Position numbers and translations under genes: made by a program. A stretch of 9,944 nucleotides of DNA from a bacterium (lineage in GTDB: Bacteria > Cyanobacteriota > Sericytochromatia > S15B-MN24 > VGJW01), in NCBI GenBank assembly GCA_021790035.1, contig JAJYIO010000057.1, positions 1 through 9,944 on the forward strand, given 5' to 3'. Under the pieces are notes generated by a model. That model saw only the letters and a list, made by a program, of their open reading frames with translations, searched no databases and was not told the origin of the DNA. Of this stretch, positions 6,785-9,944 are shown in pieces; position 1 is the first letter of the stretch, and every line of letters begins with the position of its first letter.

Positions 6785-7342
6785 ATGAAGCGAGCGGTAT
6801 TTCTTGACCGGGACGGGGTTCTGAATCGCGCGGAAGTCCGCGACGGCAAGTCTTACGCCCCCCGCCGGCTGGCCGAGTTTCGGCTGTTCCCGCGCGTGGC
6901 AGAGGCGGTGCAAGGGCTGCGCGAGGCGGGGCTTGTCATCGTGGTCGTTACCAACCAGCCGGACATCGGTGCCGGACGGGTGAGTCTGGAGACCGTCGAG
7001 GCGATGCATGAGCGTCTGCGGGGCCGGATTCCGGTCGACGCCATCGAGGTGTGTCCGCATGTGCCCCAGGAGGGCTGCACGTGTCGCAAGCCGAGCGCCG
7101 GCATGCTCCTGGCCGCGGCCGACAGGATCGGCATCGACCTCCAGCAGAGCTTCATGGTTGGAGACCGGTACACCGACATCCTTGCGGGCGAACGCGCCGG
7201 CTGCCGCACGGTCCTGATCCATCGGGGCTGCGCGGGGCCCAGGCTAGCGGAACCCGATCTCGTGGCCACGTCCCTGCCCCTGGCGGCCAGGTGGATTCTT
7301 GGACTGACTGGCAAGGGGCATCCAGGGAGGTACTCGACTTGA
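6785..7342 (+). CDS. gmhB: HAD-IIIA phosphatase, GmhB-like (heptose bisphosphate phosphatase family)
   Basis: This 185-residue cytoplasmic enzyme has the full HAD signature: FLDRDGV with nucleophile D8 and acid/base D10, VVTNQ with T56, K102 in RKPS, and GDRYTD with D127 and D131. A zinc site is seen as C90-x-H92 and C98-x-C100. GmhB removes the 7-phosphate of heptose-1,7-bisphosphate in ADP- or GDP-heptose synthesis; the related HisB N-domain removes phosphate from histidinol phosphate. Clustering with an HldE-like gene argues for a sugar bisphosphate substrate. The zinc loop is short (five residues between H92 and C98), as in HisB rather than E. coli GmhB, so the exact substrate is open. 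The ATG at 6785 gives the family's natural start (MKRAVFLDRDG). A GTG at 6770 would add five residues; neither has a strong ribosome site. The end overlaps the next start (TTGA). Confidence 0.85.
   Translation: MKRAVFLDRDGVLNRAEVRDGKSYAPRRLAEFRLFPRVAEAVQGLREAGLVIVVVTNQPDIGAGRVSLETVEAMHERLRGRIPVDAIEVCPHVPQEGCTCRKPSAGMLLAAADRIGIDLQQSFMVGDRYTDILAGERAGCRTVLIHRGCAGPRLAEPDLVATSLPLAARWILGLTGKGHPGRYST
7325..7330 (+). promoter_or_regulatory. ribosome-binding site for the TTG start at 7339
   Basis: GGGAGG lies eight bases before the TTG at 7339, inside the end of the phosphatase gene. It decides the transaldolase start, because no ATG lies nearby in that frame. Confidence 0.6.
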
Positions 7343-8088
7343 GCAGCCGACTCGACACGCTCCGGGTCAAGATCTTCGCCGACGGTGCGGATCTGGATGG
7401 CATCCTTGCCATGCGCGCCAATCCGCTCATCGCGGGGTTCACCACGAACCCGACGCTGATGCGAAGGGCCGGGGTCCTGGAATACGAGCGCTTCGCCCGC
7501 CAGGTTCTCGAAGCCGTTCCCGATCGGCCGATCTCCTTCGAGGTCTTTGCGGACGAGCCCCGCGACATGGTCCGTCAGGCACGGGTCATTGCCTCCTGGG
7601 GACCGAACGTCAATGTAAAGATTCCGGTGTACAACACTCGTCGCAAGTTCATGGGCCCGATCCTTCGCGAGCTGTCCGAATCTGGCGTTACTCTCAACGT
7701 GACTGCGGTCATGACCCTCGATCAGGTGCGCAGAATCAGCAAGGTGCTGGCCCCTGCGGCACCGGCCATCGTCTCGATCTTTGCCGGACGCATCGCTGAC
7801 ACGGGCGTGGATCCGGTGCCACTCATGCGCTTCGCGCTAGAGATCCTTTCGGTGCGACCCGAGGTCGAGCTGCTGTGGGCCAGTCCGAGGGAACTCCTGA
7901 ACGTGTTCCAGGCAGACGAGGTAGGCTGTCACATCATCACGGCCACGAACGACGTCCTTGCCAAGCTCTCGCTGATCGGCCGCAACCTGGACGATTACTC
8001 GCTCGAGACGGTACAAATGTTCCGGCGCGACGCCGTCGCTGCCGGGTACGAGATCGCACCACCGGGGCGAGTGGCGACTGCGGTTTAG
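7339..8088 (+). CDS. transaldolase-family aldolase
   Basis: The 249-residue protein is a single-domain aldolase of the transaldolase / fructose-6-phosphate aldolase family, close to the short TalC-type length. Visible active-site elements are FADGAD (D15), TTNPTL (T36, N37), SFEVF (E68), the Schiff-base lysine K94 in VNVKIPV, TLNVTAV (N120), and SIFAGRIAD (S146, R151), which resembles the phosphate-binding SPFVGRI of true transaldolases. It should transfer or cleave a three-carbon ketol unit, for example making sedoheptulose-7-phosphate from fructose-6-phosphate and erythrose-4-phosphate. In this operon it may supply, or build from an unusual aldehyde, the carbon skeleton of the activated sugar; that is inference. 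The start is the TTG at 7339, with GGGAGG eight bases upstream. It overlaps the preceding stop by four bases (TTGA), so translation is probably coupled. The next gene begins 13 bases after the stop. Confidence 0.85.
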   Translation: MSSRLDTLRVKIFADGADLDGILAMRANPLIAGFTTNPTLMRRAGVLEYERFARQVLEAVPDRPISFEVFADEPRDMVRQARVIASWGPNVNVKIPVYNTRRKFMGPILRELSESGVTLNVTAVMTLDQVRRISKVLAPAAPAIVSIFAGRIADTGVDPVPLMRFALEILSVRPEVELLWASPRELLNVFQADEVGCHIITATNDVLAKLSLIGRNLDDYSLETVQMFRRDAVAAGYEIAPPGRVATAV

Positions 8089-8101
8089 GGGGGGCTGGTC
8101 C

Positions 8102-9103
8102 ATGAGTTCGAAACCCATTGCCGTCGTGACCGGGGGAGCCGGGTTCATCGGCAGCCACATGGTGGATCTCTTGCTCGACCGTGGGTTTCGAGTGCGGGTC
8201 ATCGATAATCTGGCGTGCGGGCGGCAATCGAATCTGGACCACCACTCGGGCGATCCGGATCTCGAGTTCTTGCGCAAGGATATCAACGAACTCGAGCCCG
8301 GCGAAGCGGTTTTCGGGGACGCCCGCCATGTCTTCCACTTCGCAGGGATCGGGGAGATCGTTCCGTCGATCGAGCGCCCGACGTCCTACATGGAGACGAA
8401 CATCGGCGGGACGGTGCGCGTACTCGAGTGTGCGCGGCATGCTGGCGTGGAAAAGCTCGTCTACGCCGCGTCTTCCTCTTGCTACGGGCTGGCGTCGACC
8501 CCCACGGACGAGGGCCACCCGATCGCTCCGCAGTACCCCTATGCGCTGTCAAAGTACCAGGGCGAGCAGGCGGTTCACCACTGGGGCAAGATCTATCGGC
8601 TGGGCGTGAACTCGATCCGTATCTTCAATGCCTACGGTCCTCGTGTGCGGACGACAGGCACGTATGGAGCCGTGTTCGGTGTGTTCTTGAAGCAGAAGCT
8701 CGAGGGGAGGCCTCTGACGGTCGTGGGAGACGGAACACAGCGGCGGGACTTCGTCTATGTCACCGACGTTTGCGAGGCGTTCTTTCGGGCGGCGCAGTCG
8801 TCGAGATCGGGCGAAATATGGAACCTTGGCTCCGGAAACCCGCAGCCGATCAACCGGCTGGTCGAACTGCTCGGCGGGGAGGTCGTTCATGTGCCCGAGC
8901 GACCGGGAGAACCGCGAGAGACCTTCGCTGACATCCGCAAGATCCGCCGTGAACTCGACTGGGAGCCACGGGTCCCGTTCGAGGACGGGGTGGCCCGGAT
9001 GCTTGCCGGCATCGAGCGCTGGCGCGACGCTCCGCTCTGGGACCCGGACTCCATCGCCATCGCCACCAGGACCTGGTTCGAGTTCCTTGGAGCACGAAGC
9101 TGA
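8102..9103 (+). CDS. extended-SDR NAD-dependent sugar-nucleotide epimerase/dehydratase
   Basis: This 333-residue enzyme has the Rossmann motif TGGAGFIG (residues 10-17), an NAD-ribose aspartate (D35 in VIDN), the SSSCYG serine strand (about 124-129) and the catalytic Y147-x-x-x-K151 (YALSK). Later segments (FNAYGPR, VVGDGTQRRDFVYVTDV, WNLGSGNP) are typical of UDP-glucose 4-epimerase/dehydratase-type extended SDRs. It should oxidise and reduce, or dehydrate, a nucleotide-activated sugar. Its place between a transaldolase and an HldE-like gene suggests the substrate is the NDP-sugar made by this operon, a role like HldD, but it is not recognisably HldD. The C-terminus carries a short extension (WDPDSIAIATRTWFEFLG) whose role is unknown. 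The ATG at 8102 is preceded by a G-run. The stop (9101-9103) shares one base with the next ATG. Confidence 0.85.
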   Translation: MSSKPIAVVTGGAGFIGSHMVDLLLDRGFRVRVIDNLACGRQSNLDHHSGDPDLEFLRKDINELEPGEAVFGDARHVFHFAGIGEIVPSIERPTSYMETNIGGTVRVLECARHAGVEKLVYAASSSCYGLASTPTDEGHPIAPQYPYALSKYQGEQAVHHWGKIYRLGVNSIRIFNAYGPRVRTTGTYGAVFGVFLKQKLEGRPLTVVGDGTQRRDFVYVTDVCEAFFRAAQSSRSGEIWNLGSGNPQPINRLVELLGGEVVHVPERPGEPRETFADIRKIRRELDWEPRVPFEDGVARMLAGIERWRDAPLWDPDSIAIATRTWFEFLGARS

Positions 9104-9944
9104 TGATCACGACCCTCTCGGAAGAGTATCAACACAAGATCAAGACCGTCGAGGAACTGACCGAGATCGTCGGTCCGCGTCCCCGCGCCAGGCGGGTCGT
9201 CATGTGCCACGGCGTGTTCGATCTGGTGCACCCGGGTCACGTCCGCCATCTTCTGTACGCCAAGAGCCAGGCCGCCATCCTGGTCGTGAGCCTGACCAGC
9301 GACGCCCACATCTCGAAGGGATCCCTGCGTCCGTTCGTGCCGCAGAACCTGCGGGCGCTCAACCTGGCGGCTTTCGAGATGGTCGACTACGTGATCATCG
9401 ACGAGCGGCCCACGCCCCTGGAGAATCTGGCCCGGTTGCAGCCGGACTTTTTCGCCAAGGGTTACGAGTACGTCGACGGCGGCCTCCACCCGATGACGCA
9501 GAAGGAACTGGACGTCATCCAGGCCTATGGTGGCGAGCTGATTTTCACCCCGGGCGACGTCGTCTACTCGTCTTCGGCCATCATCGAGTCGAGCCCGCCG
9601 AAGCTTGCCATCGACAAGCTTCTGGCGCTGATGGAGGGGGAAGGCGTGACGTTCGACCGCCTGCGCCTGGCGTTGCGCTCCTTCGATGGCCTGAAGATCC
9701 ACGTGGTCGGCGATACCATCGTCGACAGCCTCACCCATACCACGATGATTGGCGGAGGCACGAAGACCCCGACGCCCAGCGTCCGCTTCGAACGTCGGTC
9801 GGATTTCATCGGCGGGGCTGCCATCGTTGCGGCGCACCTGAGGGCGGCGAAGGCAGAGGTCACCCTCTCGACCGTTCTAGGGAGCGATGGCCTGGCCGGA
9901 TTCGTCCTCGATGAGCTCAGAGAGGCCGGGGTGGAATGTCAGGC
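9103..9944 (+). CDS. HldE/RfaE-like nucleotidyltransferase-kinase with reversed domain order (3' truncated by window)
   Basis: The frame is open from the ATG at 9103 to the window end (280 full residues). Residues ~30-165 form a cytidylyltransferase-like domain: GVFDLVHPGH with the nucleotide-binding H43-P-G-H46, then LTSDAHISKGSLRPF, PDFFAKGYEY and VYSSSAIIES, matching the layout of the HldE C-terminal domain (RfaE2). After a linker, residues ~198-280 begin a PfkB/ribokinase-type kinase: VVGDTIVDSL, then FIGGAAIVAAHL and VLGSDGLAGF, matching the HldE N-terminal domain (RfaE1). HldE phosphorylates heptose-7-phosphate at C1 and, after GmhB action, forms ADP-heptose. Here both activities are probably kept, but the domains are in the opposite order to E. 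coli HldE. The ATP-binding end of the kinase is beyond the window. It overlaps the epimerase stop by one base. The sugar and the nucleotide (ADP, CDP or GDP) cannot be told from this sequence. Confidence 0.85.
   Translation, partial: MITTLSEEYQHKIKTVEELTEIVGPRPRARRVVMCHGVFDLVHPGHVRHLLYAKSQAAILVVSLTSDAHISKGSLRPFVPQNLRALNLAAFEMVDYVIIDERPTPLENLARLQPDFFAKGYEYVDGGLHPMTQKELDVIQAYGGELIFTPGDVVYSSSAIIESSPPKLAIDKLLALMEGEGVTFDRLRLALRSFDGLKIHVVGDTIVDSLTHTTMIGGGTKTPTPSVRFERRSDFIGGAAIVAAHLRAAKAEVTLSTVLGSDGLAGFVLDELREAGVECQ

Noticed and set aside
7051..7338. N-terminal extension of the transaldolase frame
   Set aside because: It runs inside the phosphatase gene and encodes no aldolase sequence; GGGAGG before the TTG at 7339 marks the true start.
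8757..9914. Plus-strand frame of 385 codons
   Set aside because: It overlaps the epimerase and the HldE-like gene in a different frame. Its Arg/Pro/Gly-rich product has no family features, while the frame from 9103 shows clear HPGH and PfkB motifs.
1..9944. tRNA, rRNA, CRISPR array, insertion sequence or att site
   Set aside because: No regularly spaced repeats, transposase or integrase motifs, terminal inverted repeats or cloverleaf-like segments were seen in the window.

Overview
The window is GC-rich, densely coding DNA with every supportable gene on the + strand. Several starts are GTG or TTG, and stop/start pairs often overlap by 1-4 bases. It reads as a bacterial cell-surface polysaccharide locus. 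GmhB-like and HldE-like enzymes suggest a didermic bacterium that builds heptose-type sugars. The composition and the mix of GT-C membrane proteins with a UGM-like flavoenzyme would fit Planctomycetes or another high-GC environmental phylum, but the sequence alone does not fix the taxon.

Region A (1-4682) holds a multi-spanning glycosyltransferase-like membrane protein (42-1733), a UDP-galactopyranose-mutase-like FAD protein (1733-3442) and a second GT-C-like membrane protein (3439-4682). They are joined by overlapping stop/start codons and probably form one operon. The third gene carries an apparent single-base frameshift near 4345-4358, splitting it into 3439-4380 and a C-terminal piece ending at 4682.

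Region B (4683-5666) holds a small unrecognised exported proline-rich protein (4792-5379) between two non-coding gaps. The second gap, 5380-5666, is the longest in the window and is the likely promoter region for what follows.

Region C (5667-9944, running off the end) is a tight five-gene operon: a radical SAM/SPASM-like enzyme, a GmhB-type HAD phosphatase, a transaldolase-family enzyme, an extended-SDR sugar-nucleotide epimerase/dehydratase, and an HldE-like bifunctional enzyme with its nucleotidyltransferase domain before its kinase domain, the reverse of classical HldE. Together they suggest a dedicated route from a ketose phosphate made by the transaldolase, through a sugar bisphosphate and sugar-1-phosphate, to an NDP-activated heptose or similar sugar that the epimerase and perhaps the radical SAM enzyme modify. 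The sugar cannot be named from sequence. A GmhA-like isomerase, which such a pathway would normally need, is not in the window and may lie downstream.
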